From Gigantopelta aegis (lineage: Eukaryota; Mollusca; Gastropoda; Neomphalida; Peltospiridae): 64,000 nucleotides of DNA. Made by a program: the position numbers and the translations under genes. The DNA lies in assembly GCF_016097555.1 (NCBI RefSeq), contig NC_054706.1:59351921-59415920 (forward strand), in the 5' to 3' direction. Each line of letters starts with the position of its first letter. Position 1 is the first letter of the stretch. The notes under the pieces were generated by a model. That model did not search any database, was not told the DNA's origin, and worked only from the letters and a program-made list of their open reading frames with translations. Shown piece after piece: positions 37,801 to 45,107 of this stretch.

Positions 37801-40800
37801 TCTGCCATAATTTATAATTGGGGTATTTATTGTTCCTTTTCTCAATGTAACATTTAAATAAATATCAAATATTAAAAAAAAAAAAATCCGCCTTTTTATG
37901 GTCAGTTGGTTTAATATATATGAAAAGAAAGAAAGAATGTTTTATTTAACAACCCACTCAACCCATTTTTATTTACAGTTACATGACAATGCACATATTT
38001 TTAAAAAAACATGCAAATAATGGAAGAGGAAACAGTCTTCTGCCACCTTTTTTTATTAGCAGCAAGACATTTTTTATATTTTGATTATCAGCAAGCATTG
38101 ACAGATCCAGAGGGAGTCACAGGGGTCCCATGACCCAGTCCCATTCATTTGAAAGTGTCCTTCTTAATGACTTCATGTTTTAAATTCATCATCCACAATA
38201 TACAACACTAAATTGCCCTGAAAACTCTCCTACAGATCTTGCTGCCTTTGGGAACTCAGCTCATTTGCCTTTGACAAACTAAATTGCCCTTTTTAGAATT
38301 TTGTTACCTCACCCTTACAAAATCCTGGATCCACTCCTAGCAAGAGATATTTTATTTGAAGCATCGCACAGACAGGATAGTACAAGCCATGACCTTTGTT
38401 ACACTGACTGGAGCACTGGCTGGAACAAGAAATAGCCCAATGGGGATTAGTTGTGTTAAAAAGAAATATAATATTTTTTTCTCTTTTATTTCAGATGTCG
38501 GCTAAGTCCCGGTCTGAGGGTGAACAAGCACTCATGGAGGCTAAACGGATTGAAGCTGAACGTAATCACCGCCTGAACGAAATCTCTAAACAGATCCAGA
38601 ACTCCAAGATAATGGAGGAACACATAGCTCAGGTTGATCTCTTGACTGGTTACACCACATTCTACAAACCATCAATCTACCCTAATGGGTGTGGCCTCTT
38701 GTTTTGAGTCATAATACTGATTCCCTTAGGTGGATTCATTTCTTTTCCACATTGCCTGTCCTCAACAAGTGCACACCTTTCTTAACCTTTTCCACTTTTG
38801 TTCTACCATTCAATTATTACATTATACTAAAACCCTTTTTTCAAAACCAGCAATCTATAAAAAGAACATTAATTTAAAAAATATATAAATTTTAAAGTGA
38901 TAAAATTTAATGTTTGTTTTCCCTTTTTTGTATGTATTTTAGGAAAAGTTGAAGCTATCAAAGGAGAAGAAGTCTTTGGAGAATCTACGAAATTCTTCAT
39001 TATGTGTAAACTGTCGAAACCCACTGAGATCTGACCTTAATCAGACACTTCCAGTGTACAGTAAGTAAACAATGAATTCCTTGAAGATGAAGTATTTTAG
39101 AGTCACAGTAAATAGTTATGAACAAGGAAGGAAATGTTTTATTTAATGATGCACTCAACATATGTTATTTACGATTATATGGCATCAGACATATGGTTAA
39201 GGACCACACAGGTATTGAGAGGGGAAACCCACTGTCGTCACTTCATGGGCTACTCTTTTCGATTAGCAGCAAGGGATCTTTTATATGCACCACCCCACAG
39301 ACAGGATAGTACATACCACGGCCTTTGTTACACCAATTGTTAGTTATGAACAATGCATATTCGACATTTGTTGTCATTATTATTAAAAAAAAATTCATTA
39401 TGGACAGACATTTTGAAGTTGTTGTCTTGTGTCACCATTACAAGTCAGTACACTGCAGCTTAATAGTTCACTGGAAACTTTATTTAGCCCTACAATAGGA
39501 TCTGTTTTAACTCGTACAATGTCATGTAGTTTGGTAGTTTTCATCTCTGGAATGAAAGTCATCACTGCCATCCCTACTTCGTACTCCAATGTTTTTTTAA
39601 TATGACCCAATGATGAATTGAACTGTTTGAACATAGTTCAAAGTTTTTTCTACCAAGAATAAGTCGTGTGTTTTTTTCAATTTGTAAATTACAATATATG
39701 CAAGAGAAACCCATAATAAAACAAAAACATAACAAAAAAATATTCAACATTCCCCACATCCACCACTAATATCAACTGAAATCCTAATCAATTGAATTTA
39801 TTCTGTTTGACTTTTTTTCTTCTGGTATTTGTTTCCTGGTACATCATTTGGTTCAGTCACAGTTTTGTTCTCTTTCAGTGCCTAATGGTGTAAACATGTC
39901 AATGATGTCACCTAGCAACCTGATGCCTGTCACTCCTGGCCACGCTGGTATGAATTTCTCGGTAAATGCTATAGAGACAATCACGTCCTCCATAGCGTCG
40001 GACCGCTCAATCCGTATGTGGAAAATACAGGCTCTCAAGGTAAATTCAACAACAATAGCGCACTGTGAAGGAAGGAAGGAAATGGTTTATTTAATGACGT
40101 ACTCAACACAATTTATTTACAGTTATATGGTTATGGACTACACAGATATTGAGGGAGGAAACCTACTGTTGCCACTTCATGGGCTACTCTTTTTTGATTA
40201 GCAGCAATGGATCTTTTATAGTGTTGTAAATAAGTGAAAGTAACTTGTACTCTGTTTATGACATTACAACTTGTACTCTGTTTATGACCTTACTGCTTGT
40301 ACTCTGTTTATGACCGTACAACTTGTATTCTGTTTATGACCTTACAACTTATACTCTGTTTATGACCTTACAGCTTGTACTCCGTTTATCACCTTACAGC
40401 TTGTACTCTGTTTATGACCTTACAGCTTGTACTCTGTTTATGACCTTACAAGTTGTACTCTGTTTATGACCTTACAACTTGTACTCTGTTTATGACCTTA
40501 CAGCTTGTACTCTGTTTATGACCTTACTGCTTGTACTCTGTTTATGACGTTACAACTTGTAATCTGTTTATGACATTATAACTTGTACTCGGTTTATGAC
40601 CTTACAACTTGTACTCTGTTTATGACCTTACAACTTGTACTCTGTTTATGACCTTACAACTTGTACTCTGTTTATGACCTTACAACTTGTACTCCGTTTA
40701 TGACCTTACAACTTGTACTCCGTTTATGACCTTACAACTTGTACTCCGTTTATGTCTCTACAACTTGTACTCGGTTTATGACCTTACAACTTGTACTCTG

Positions 40801-41422
40801 TTTATGACTTTACAACTTGTACTCTGTTTATGACCTTACAACTTGTACTCTGTTTATGACCTTACAACTTTTACTGTTTTTATGATGTTACAGTAGGTAT
40901 ATAAATCAGAGTAAAAATGAATGTTTCTGACCATTGCTATGTAACAGATAGGTGTTTTTATAAATCTTGCTTTTGCCTGATAGTAGCATTTAAACTATTG
41001 TTTGCCAAATCACCAAATGTGATTTAAAGTTGAATATGGCAAATATATGTCATTTCCAGTTCACCCAAAGCTACTTCAAAAGCTGTGTTGTTTTTGTATG
41101 TGTATAGCTATTTTAAAATATAATTCTGTTTTGCTAAATATTACTTTAATGTAGCTAAGATTTTCTGATGAAATTTGCCAAATTTCTGTTAATTTTTGAG
41201 TCCAGCTCAAACCCCATGATAGGTATTGTTTTTTGACATGGTAACAGCCATAACAGACTAAGTTTTGTTTTACATCTCGTATGTCATTGTTTTTGGCATG
41301 TATTCCATACAACTGACTAATCTTTGTTTTGTCTTCAACAGGATAAAGATTACTTGGAAGAAGAGAGCATGTTTTTGGAAGCTCTTCGTCACTCGCCTTA
41401 CCACAGTCCAACGAAGACTTGA
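11383..41422 (+). CDS. FBF1: FBF1 (Fas-binding factor 1), 31-exon model
   Basis: Exons join in one consistent frame to 4086 nt, 1361 codons plus TGA; human FBF1 is about 1130 residues. Layout: an acidic, Ser/Pro-rich N-terminal half (to about residue 700) with short conserved blocks, a Gln-rich stretch, then a long coiled coil (about 740-1260) and a short conserved tail. Family landmarks include DYDDILGDLL, DDMDADLFG, FVLDKKY, DFLFGSYQPS, AADWLGLK, KNHEIDAV and the end DYLEEESMFLEALR. Known role: a distal-appendage (transition fibre) protein at the mother centriole that gates entry of intraflagellar transport into cilia. Introns are loaded with SINEs and DNA transposons. Several donors are weak (GTTTGT, GTTTAT, GTTGAT, GTTGTT). 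The first exon is the only doubtful one. Confidence 0.95.
11816..11965. mobile_element. TA-flanked MITE (CAGTGAAAC ends)
   Basis: A 150-bp element in FBF1 intron 2. It starts CAGTGAAACCTG and ends CAAGTTTCACTG, inverted copies of each other, with TA on both sides. TA duplication and CAGT ends suggest a Tc1/mariner or pogo relative. Confidence 0.75.
12253..12589. mobile_element. hAT-type MITE (CAGGGCTTCTAGA ends), copy 1
   Basis: Ends are CAGGGCTTCTAGA and TCTAGAAGCCCTG, flanked by the perfect 8-bp duplication AACAAATA at 12245-12252 and 12590-12597. It is 337 bp long with internal repeats of CATGGCTAGTG. It lies in FBF1 intron 2, just upstream of exon 3. Confidence 0.9.
12776..12955 (+). mobile_element. 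SINE-A, 5'-truncated, divergent
   Basis: It runs from GTCTGTAGGATAGTGCATAT through the body to the tail GTTAAATAAAGCATATCTCT. Confidence 0.7.
13523..13720 (+). pseudogene. THAP zinc-finger remnant of the Kolobok transposase
   Basis: The frame reads PYCAAFGCKNKQFKRSGLSF then YSFPKDCIRRKTR and WTPTPHSTLVSAYLQPG. This matches the THAP pattern: an early Cys pair spaced by four residues, an aromatic-FPKD block, then W-x-P. Two features are lost: the start codon is GTG where ATG is expected, and the later C-x2-H is replaced (LVSAYL for LCSxHF). It is therefore an inactive zinc-finger fossil of a DNA transposon. Confidence 0.7.
14911..15093 (-). pseudogene. Antisense N-terminal gene fragment inside the Kolobok element
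   Basis: A 60-codon minus-strand frame starts MSVRSQNVLPYQFELL and becomes acidic (DTEEKTDSESEGGE). It reads inward from the right end, opposite to the THAP frame. From memory, a VLPYQFEP-like start occurs in invertebrate proteins annotated as P2X7-like; that link is weak. It ends in the same LQPGAR residues as the THAP frame because both run into the internal inverted repeat. Confidence 0.35.
15653..15834. repeat. 26-bp minisatellite, about 7 copies
   Basis: The unit contains GATTTGCGAGAGACCTAGAA and ends ATCACAA, with variants GAGATAG for GACCTAG. It is flanked by two copies of CCTTAGAAACCCTTCTCATA (about 15632 and 15835). FBF1 intron 4. Confidence 0.95.
16505..16744. repeat. 80-bp tandem repeat, 3 copies
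   Basis: Units begin ACTGTGTTGTTGACATAATT and repeat at about 16505, 16584 and 16664 with almost no change, so the duplication is recent. FBF1 intron 5. Confidence 0.95.
17462..17562 (-). mobile_element. SINE-A tail fragment
   Basis: AAGAAATGTTTTATTTATTG to CACACAGGTATTGAGG; only the 3' third remains. FBF1 intron 5. Confidence 0.75.
17826..18354 (-). mobile_element. SINE-C, interrupted by a second SINE-C
   Basis: The tail part (TATCCAATTAAG, 17826-17907) and the head part (18211-18354, ending AACCAAGGCCGG) belong to one minus-strand copy. It was split by a plus-strand SINE-C at 17917-18201. Confidence 0.8.
17917..18201 (+). mobile_element. SINE-C, full length, nested in an older SINE-C
   Basis: It starts CACCTCGGTGGCGTAGTGGT (A box) with GGGTTCGCAGC (B box) and ends GGATATAAACATGAAAATAA plus an AT-rich tail. 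It is flanked by the 9-bp duplication AGTGGTTAG at 17908-17916 and 18202-18210. Confidence 0.9.
18522..18665 (+). mobile_element. SINE-B, 5'-truncated
   Basis: AAAGATCCCTTGCTGCTA to the B tail TCAATGTGCTCTAGTTGTGT and CATTAAACAAAGCAAACT. Confidence 0.75.
18690..18778 (+). mobile_element. SINE-E tail fragment
   Basis: A third tail type: AAAATGTGCTGGGGTGTCC then CAACATTCCTTTCATTTTT. It ends about 30 bp before FBF1 exon 7. Confidence 0.5.
19430..19657 (+). mobile_element. SINE-B, 5'-truncated
   Basis: It starts at the CCAGTGCACCACAACTGG part of the body and ends in the B tail (CGATGTGCTCCAATGGTG). Confidence 0.8.
19755..20092 (+). mobile_element. SINE-A, full length
   Basis: It begins GGCAGGACGTAGCCCAGTGG (A box TAGCCCAGTGG), followed by GGTCTGGGATCGATCCCC (B-box-like). 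The central body follows, then the tail GTTAAATAAAACATTTCTTT with CTTT repeats. A good reference copy for the family. Confidence 0.92.
20719..28681 (+). CDS. FBF1: FBF1 exons 8-17 (acidic and Pro/Ser/Gln-rich region)
   Basis: Exons: 20719-20817, 21376-21507, 22220-22369, 22857-23090, 24616-24703, 25045-25494, 26200-26310, 26742-26806, 27606-27718, 28397-28681. Conserved words: FDEDDPLAGILSD (exon 9), VIFSEDDDMLFGLE and DSFLGKGVGSKL (exon 11), DFLFGSYQPS (exon 12), GWLEQAALPK and AADWLGLKESEDEE (exon 13). Exon 13 ends at a GTAGGA donor; the frame closes a few bases later if unspliced, and the phase-2 joint to exon 14 gives ILTTKPESP. Exon 17 is Gln-rich (about residues 730-765) and opens the coiled coil. 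The exon 10 donor is the weak GTTGTT. Confidence 0.92.
21828..22003. mobile_element. TA-flanked MITE (CAGTGAAAC ends), second copy
   Basis: CAGTGAAACTTCTC at the left and GAGGGGTTTCACTG at the right, TA on both sides, 176 bp. Same end type as 11816-11965. FBF1 intron 9. Confidence 0.75.
22180..22210. repeat. Poly-T tract at the FBF1 exon 10 acceptor
   Basis: An uninterrupted run of about 30 T ends 10 bp before the exon 10 acceptor and can serve as its pyrimidine tract. Confidence 0.8.
23304..24140. mobile_element. TA-flanked non-autonomous DNA transposon
   Basis: The ends CCGTATTTGACAGGAAATAA and TTATTTCCGGTCAAATACGG are inverted copies, followed inward by AAGCCC on each side, with TA at 23302-23303 and 24141-24142. 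It is 837 bp with no coding frame. FBF1 intron 11. Confidence 0.8.
24167..24418. mobile_element. MITE-like element with GAAATAAGCA ends
   Basis: GAAATAAGCA near the left end is mirrored by TGCTTATTTC near the right, and the right end CGAACACTG suggests hAT. Internal repeats of ACTTGTCCA. The left end is decayed and no clear duplication is seen. Confidence 0.5.
24850..24966 (+). mobile_element. SINE-C, 3'-truncated
   Basis: CAAGCCTTGGTGGCGTCGTG to CAACTCAATGGGTA: head and start of the body only. It ends 78 bp before FBF1 exon 13. Confidence 0.8.
27082..27430. repeat. 47-bp minisatellite, about 7.4 copies
   Basis: The unit starts ATCTTTATAGGTTTACAAAT and ends TTCTTTCTGTATA. Copies alternate mostly between CAGGATTC and CAGGAGTC. 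Each contains TTTATAG, a possible splice acceptor. FBF1 intron 15. Confidence 0.95.
28770..28798. repeat. TG microsatellite
   Basis: About 14 TG units in FBF1 intron 17, between exons 17 and 18. Confidence 0.95.
28876..38632 (+). CDS. FBF1: FBF1 exons 18-28 (coiled-coil region)
   Basis: Exons: 28876-28983, 30645-30745, 31165-31212, 32790-32948, 33732-33839, 34405-34544, 35004-35122, 35688-35810, 36588-36731, 37136-37354, 38495-38632. Nearly all residues are Glu, Lys, Arg, Gln, Leu or Ala in heptad-like order, as in the FBF1 coiled coil. Matches to vertebrate FBF1 include KNHEIDAV (exon 22), LQERLNRQEADNDNERKRLE (exon 24) and the RWKLKQEQNRIEALQRSLQE stretch (exon 25). Exon 26 is preceded by copies of its own acceptor, and exon 27 is followed by copies of its own 3' end. 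Confidence 0.92.
29448..29794. mobile_element. hAT-type MITE (CAGGGCTTCTAGA ends), copy 2, inverted relative to copy 1
   Basis: Same ends as 12253-12589 but the interior runs the other way. Flanked by the perfect 8-bp duplication CTGTTACC at 29440-29447 and 29795-29802. 347 bp. FBF1 intron 18. Confidence 0.9.
29808..30100 (+). mobile_element. SINE-A, divergent full-length copy
   Basis: GGATGGGATGTATCCCAGTA (decayed A box) to GTTAAATAAAACCTGCTTTC. It lies right beside the hAT-type MITE. Confidence 0.75.
30265..30588 (+). mobile_element. SINE-A, full length
   Basis: GTGGGTGAGATGTAGCCCAG through the body to GTTAAATAAAACATTTCCTT and CTTCC repeats. It ends about 56 bp before FBF1 exon 19. Confidence 0.88.
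30852..31040. mobile_element. Possible TA-flanked MITE (TACAGT ends)
   Basis: It begins TACAGTCATATTTG and ends CAGGTTTAACTGTA, with internal GGTGGCTGCTTAATGCAGG words. A relative at about 59195-59600 is split by a SINE. The ends match only partly. Confidence 0.45.
31290..31410 (+). mobile_element. SINE-B tail fragment
   Basis: CTAAGACTATATGTCAGAAT to TCAATGTGCTCTAGTGGTGT and CATTAAACCAAACAGACT. Confidence 0.7.
31666..31838. mobile_element. Possible MITE (CTAGCTCTGG ends)
   Basis: CTAGCTCTGG at the left is mirrored by CCAGAGCTAG at the right. The interior is AT-rich. No clear target duplication. Confidence 0.4.
31850..32450 (+). mobile_element. Cluster of SINE-E and SINE-B fragments with ATTC repeats
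   Basis: Four E-type tails (AAATGTGCTGAGATGTC and relatives; near 31850, 31985, 32120 and 32390) and one B tail (32215-32310, GTGCTCTAGTGGTGTCGTT) lie head to tail. ATTC repeats occur at about 32178-32215 and 32320-32345. FBF1 intron 20. Confidence 0.6.
32468..32771 (+). mobile_element. SINE-A abutting the FBF1 exon 21 acceptor
   Basis: GGGGCGGGACGTAGCCCAGT to GTTAAATAAAACATTTCTTT. Its 3' end lies 18 bp before the AG of exon 21, so the branch point and part of the pyrimidine tract probably come from the SINE tail. Confidence 0.88.
33945..34190 (-). mobile_element. SINE-C, near full length
   Basis: Reading on +: ATGCTTATATCCAATTAAGG, CTGTCCTGGGCAC, then the head ending CACGACACCACCGAGGCCGG. 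FBF1 intron 22. Confidence 0.85.
35248..35515. repeat. Simple repeats: GGAT, ATTC and a long CATCC array
   Basis: The CATCC pentamer runs about 35398-35475 (about 15 units), flanked by CCGT, CCAT and CACC runs. GGAT and ATTC units lie to its left. FBF1 intron 24. Confidence 0.95.
36395..36610 (+). repeat. 64-bp tandem duplication of the FBF1 exon 26 acceptor
   Basis: Three copies of pyrimidine tract + AG + TTTCTGGAG. The AGs are at 36458-36459, 36523-36524 and the true one at 36586-36587. Copies share CTCATTTCTAACTGAAATC upstream. The two upstream copies begin TAA in the exon frame, so use of either would close the frame at once. Confidence 0.85.
37312..37735 (+). repeat. About 140-bp tandem triplication of the FBF1 exon 27 3' edge and donor
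   Basis: Copies start at 37312, 37454 and 37590. Each holds AAGTCAAAC, the ACAGAAATTGAATCTCT segment and a donor. The first donor (exon 27 end, GAG/GTGAAA) is weaker than the second (AAG/GTGAGT) and third (AAG/GTGAGA). Reading past donor 1 stays open until a TAA directly before donor 2. Confidence 0.9.
37924..38440 (-). mobile_element. SINE-A, decayed and split by a MITE
   Basis: A tail and body at 37924-38095, then a foreign block, then body and head side at 38343-38440 (GCACAGACAGGATAGTACA, GGAACAAGAAATAGCCCAAT). FBF1 intron 27. Confidence 0.75.
38096..38342. mobile_element. MITE nested in a SINE (TGGATCC ends)
   Basis: ACAGATCCAGAGGG at the left against CTGGATCCACTCCTAG at the right forms an imperfect inverted pair. 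AGCAAG on both sides may be the target duplication. About 247 bp. Confidence 0.55.
38943..41422 (+). CDS. FBF1: FBF1 exons 29-31 (C-terminal tail)
   Basis: Exons: 38943-39060, 39879-40039 and 41342-41422, ending at TGA 41420-41422. Exon 29 finishes the coiled coil and carries a CVNC pair of cysteines (about residues 1263-1266). Exon 30 is Met/Ser/Pro-rich then ASDRSIRMWKIQALK. Exon 31 gives DKDYLEEESMFLEALRHSPY, matching the conserved vertebrate end (DFLENEQFFLETLK). The last intron holds a SINE and a 26-bp minisatellite. Confidence 0.93.
39122..39342 (-). mobile_element. SINE-A, 5'-truncated
   Basis: AAGGAAGGAAATGTTTTATT to CCTTTGTTACACCAAT. FBF1 intron 29. Confidence 0.85.
40068..40220 (-). 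mobile_element. SINE-A, 5'-truncated, beside a minisatellite
   Basis: GAAGGAAGGAAATGGTTTAT to AGCAATGGATCTTTTATA. The 26-bp array starts about 20 bp later. Confidence 0.82.
40241..40892. repeat. 26-bp minisatellite, about 25 copies
   Basis: The unit joins TTACAACTTGTACTCTG and TTTATGACC. Units vary at a few positions (CAGCTT, CTGCTT, CTCCG, CTCGG). It fills half of the last FBF1 intron. Confidence 0.97.
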
Positions 41423-41504
41423 GTCTAGTCATCATGACAATATTACTGTTACCAGCGTAAAGGAAGTTAAAGCAGACATACACTGCCGAAGAAAATGTGT
41501 AGTC

Positions 41505-42201
41505 TACCTGAGTAAAAAAACATTCTGTGAGTCAAACATGGGGCCCCTTCCCAATAAAAGTGGCACTAAAAATTCCCATAGACTAAAAATGCTCAATATA
41601 TATATATATATATTATATATATTCTATAAATTAATTTAACACATATACTGCATCTTTTAGTGGCCTGAAAACATTTCAAGAACAGTACTATTTTCCCTAC
41701 AACTGATCTATTTTCATTGTACTCTCATGGCCCCCATCTTGCAGTATGGCCTCAGAGGAACTTTTTGTGTATTTACCAAAAGCTTGTCAAGGGATTTAGC
41801 AAAAATATCCCATACCTGATGGTATTGGGGAAAATAGTATGTGTAAATCATACACTATTTTATCATGGTATATATGTTTTTGGCATCATCTGGACAAATT
41901 TGTAAAGCTGTTTGGTAAATACACAATGTTCCTCTGATGGCATACCGCAAGATGGGAGGTATGAGAGTAAATAACAAATGTTCTGTTCAGTAGGGAAAAT
42001 ACATGTTTTCAGTCCACTGAAAGATACAGTACCCCACGTGTTGAATAATTTAGTAGAACAGACATCGTTAAATATATATATACCAGTATATTGGACATTT
42101 TTAGTACAGAAATTGGGAATTTTTAGTGCCACTTTTGTTTGGGAAGGGGCCCCATGTTCTGACTCACAGAATGTCTGGAAAAATCCCTGTTTACTCAGGT
42201 A
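41505..42201. mobile_element. Foldback MITE, an almost full-length palindrome, in the FBF1 3' region
   Basis: TA-flanked ends CCTGAGTAAA and TTTACTCAGG. The two arms (about 41505-41838 and 41847-42201) pair along nearly their whole length, for example CATGGGGCCCCTTCCCA against TGGGAAGGGGCCCCATG and CCATCTTGC against GCAAGATGG, leaving a loop of only a few bases near 41842. It starts 83 bp after the FBF1 stop codon. No coding frame of its own. Confidence 0.9.
41553..41558 (+). promoter_or_regulatory. Candidate FBF1 polyadenylation signal (AATAAA)
   Basis: First AATAAA after the stop codon (131 bp downstream), inside the left arm of the foldback element. Other AATAAA words occur further on, for example near 43748 and 44150, so the true site is unsettled. 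Confidence 0.4.
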
Positions 42202-42740
42202 AAATATCAGAGTTAGAAATTAAGCACTATATTCTGTCATCTGCTAAAAATCGGACACCTGTTTGCCTTTAATTATGTTTGGTGCATGACTTGTATGCCA
42301 AAGAGTTTTATTGTAGTATATGACACTGAGATTGGCATGGTAAGACATAGGTTTTGAATTGAATATTATTCAAAATTCTGCTCATTGTATACAAAATGTA
42401 TTTTTGTTATATTAGGCCTAACAAAATATATTGCTGGTCTCTGGTTAGCGTGCATGTCGATTTTGACTCTGCATGTCAACATTTATGTTTTTCAAATTTA
42501 TCCCCATAGCTACGACAGTGCCATCAAAACCAAAAATAATGCTGCCCTGCCTCAACTAATAATATTGAGATGCACAGACAGGACAGCACATACCATGGGC
42601 TTTGACATACCAGCTGTGGGCTATTGGTTGGGATATAATAAAACCCAATTAGAATGGATCCACTGATATAGTAGTTGGACCTTGAAAAGTCCCCGGATGA
42701 ACCATTCATTTGACAAAATGGGACCTGGGTTCTTGAATCG
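42202..42740. other. FBF1 downstream region with one SINE fragment
   Basis: AT-rich DNA with no gene. A 5'-truncated minus-strand SINE piece lies at 42566-42665 (CACAGACAGGACAGCACATA). Confidence 0.5.
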
Positions 42741-43072
42741 AAGGAAGGAAGGAAATGTTTTATTTAACGACGCACTCAACACATTTTATTTACGGTCAAA
42801 TGGCGTCAGACATATGGTTAAGGACCACACAGATATTGAGAGAGGAAACCTGCTGTCGCCACTTCATGGGATACTCTCTTCGATTAGCAGCAAGGAATCT
42901 TTTATATCCACCATCCCACAGACAGGATAGTACATACCACGGCCTTTGATATGCCAGTCATGGTGCACTGGTTGGAACGAGAAATAGCCGAATGGGCCCA
43001 CTGACGGGGATCGATCCCAAACCGACCGCGCATCAAGCAAGCGCTTTACCACTGGGCTACGTCTCACCCCAT
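42741..43072 (-). mobile_element. SINE-A, full length
   Basis: GAAGGAAGGAAGGAAATGTT through the body to GATCGATCCCAAACCGACCG and ACCACTGGGCTACGTC. A clean reference copy in minus orientation. Confidence 0.92.
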
Positions 43073-43252
43073 CTTAAATAGTATCAAATAGTAGATCTGT
43101 GTAATAGTCAAATCCTGATCTGTGTTGACATTTACTTTGTTATTATATTTACTAAAATTGCTATCACAAGATGATGTGAATTTTGAGGACTGTGTTGTTG
43201 AGATTGAAGACATGAATATACTCGACTTAAGCTGATAGGAAAGTAAAAAAAG

Positions 43253-43628
43253 TAAAGTTTGTTTTATTTAACGATGCCGCTAGAGCACATTGATTTTTTA
43301 TCTTATCATCGGCTATTGGACGTCAAACATATGGTCATTCTGACACTGTTTTTAGAGGAAACCCGCTGTCGCCACATAGGCTACTCTTTTTACAACAGGC
43401 AGCAAGGGATCTTTTATTTGCGCTTCCCACAGGCAGGATAGCACAAAACATGGCCTTTGTTGAACCAGTTATGGACCACTGGTCGGTGCAAGTGGTTTAC
43501 ACCTACCCATTGAGCCTTGCGGAGCACTCACTCAGGGTTTGGAGTCGGTATCTCGATTAAAAATCCCATGCCATGACTGGGATCCGAACCCAGTACCTAC
43601 CAGCCTGCCACGACGCCACCGAGGCCGG
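43253..43628 (-). mobile_element. SINE with B tail and D head
   Basis: Tail GTTTTATTTAACGATGCCGC then AGAGCACATTG (B type), shared body, and D head (GGATCCGAACCCAGTACC on +, CGACGCCACCGAGGCCGG). It proves a further head/tail combination. Confidence 0.85.
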
Positions 43629-44779
43629 TCTGATAGGAAAGATATATGGTTTGTCATAATAGTTGAAAGACATCATGCTAAACAAGAGGCTTGTTCAGGA
43701 GGGTGAATGTTCATGATCTCTCATTAGACTGTTTTTTTAATGTAACAATAAATGAATGTGCTATGATAGAACATGATGGTACCAGTCAGATTGTTCACAA
43801 GCACCCGCTATCCTGAACATGCTGAAGATTTGAATTGGTATTTCACTTGAATTATAATGTTGTGCATCTATGTAACTGTTGTATTTGTGAAAATGTAAGT
43901 ATAGTGGAATTAAGTTAACAATACTATTTGTGGTGTTTTTTAATATTTATATTTTTTGTTTCTGTCCATCATCAGGGTTTTAATCATAGTGTTTTGCACA
44001 TTTTGTCTTCCGAGCACATTTTCATTTAGCTTGGTCCAAAAATCAATGTCATAAAGCTCCAAGTTTATAAAGTCCCATGCAATGAAGTGTTCAATCTGAA
44101 GCTAATGCATTTTTCTATTGCATTGCCTTGTTAGTTATAAAACAATAAAATCAAACAAATATAGCTGAATATGGTTAAATACTGGTAAGATATTGCCTTA
44201 GATGAGAGAAATCCTTTCTTTTTTTCTCTTACTTCATTTTTTGTTTAGCTTATCTAAAAATACAACTGTGCCTTTAATTCTGATGTTGTATTTGAGAGCG
44301 TAACTGTGATATGTGTATAACTGTGATATTTTGATATTTATTAAATCATATCTATAATACATGTGTGTCCAGTTGTTATTTTTGAATGTATTCTGCTTGT
44401 TGAAAAGAACAGAGTTTTTTCAACCTTCATTTATCCCCATTATACAAAGATTTCAGATTGTGAAAAAGTGAACAATTTTGATTTATGAAAAGGAATATTT
44501 GTTCAACAATGTACAATGGCTATTAGGTCTCAAATAATTATCATACAGGTTGGTAGGTTTAGAGAAGAAACCTGTCACCCATTTGTACTTTATCTTAAAG
44601 AGTTGAAGAATAAACCAGCATCTGGAAAAAAGTATGTACTGTATGATCCGTCAGGTCAGAGGGCTTAACATGCACATAGAGCAAGCTGTTGTAGCACAAG
44701 ACTGTCATGGGCCCATGTGTCGACTCCTCTGTTGGAATAGGAAAAAAACTAAACATTGTTCATGGAGAAGAATTGATGA
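43629..44779. other. Intergenic, nothing recognised
   Basis: AT-rich, perhaps FBF1 3' flank. Near 44645-44725 is a short sequence (GTCGACTCCT, GCAAGCTGT) also found at 54766-54870. Confidence 0.5.
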
Positions 44780-45107
44780 AGAAAGGAAATGTTTTATTTA
44801 ACGACACACTCAGCACATTTTATTTACAGTTATATGGCATCAGACATGGTTAATGACCACACAGATATTGAGAGAGGAAATGCACTGTTGCCACTTCATG
44901 GGCTACTCTTTTTTTTTCGATTAGCAGCAAGGGATCTTTTATATGCACCATCCCACAGGCAGGACAGTACATACCATGTCCTTTGTTACACCAGTTGTGG
45001 AGCACTGGCTGGAACGAGAAATAGCCCAATGGGTCCACCGACGGGGATCGATCCTAGACCGACCACACATCAAGCAGACATTTTACCACTGGACTACGTC
45101 CCGTCCC
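44780..45107 (-). mobile_element. SINE-A, full length with target duplication
   Basis: Flanked by AATTGATGA at 44771-44779 and 45108-45116. It ends in the head CTGGACTACGTCCCGTCCC. Confidence 0.92.

Noticed and set aside
41265-41639. 124-codon frame over the last FBF1 exon
   Set aside because: Different frame from the conserved FBF1 end; it runs on into the foldback element.
42755-42949. Recurring 60-70 residue frames such as MFYLTTHSTHFIYGYMASD
   Set aside because: They recur at many places because they are antisense or sense translations of the SINE body, with frame changes between copies. Not a protein family.
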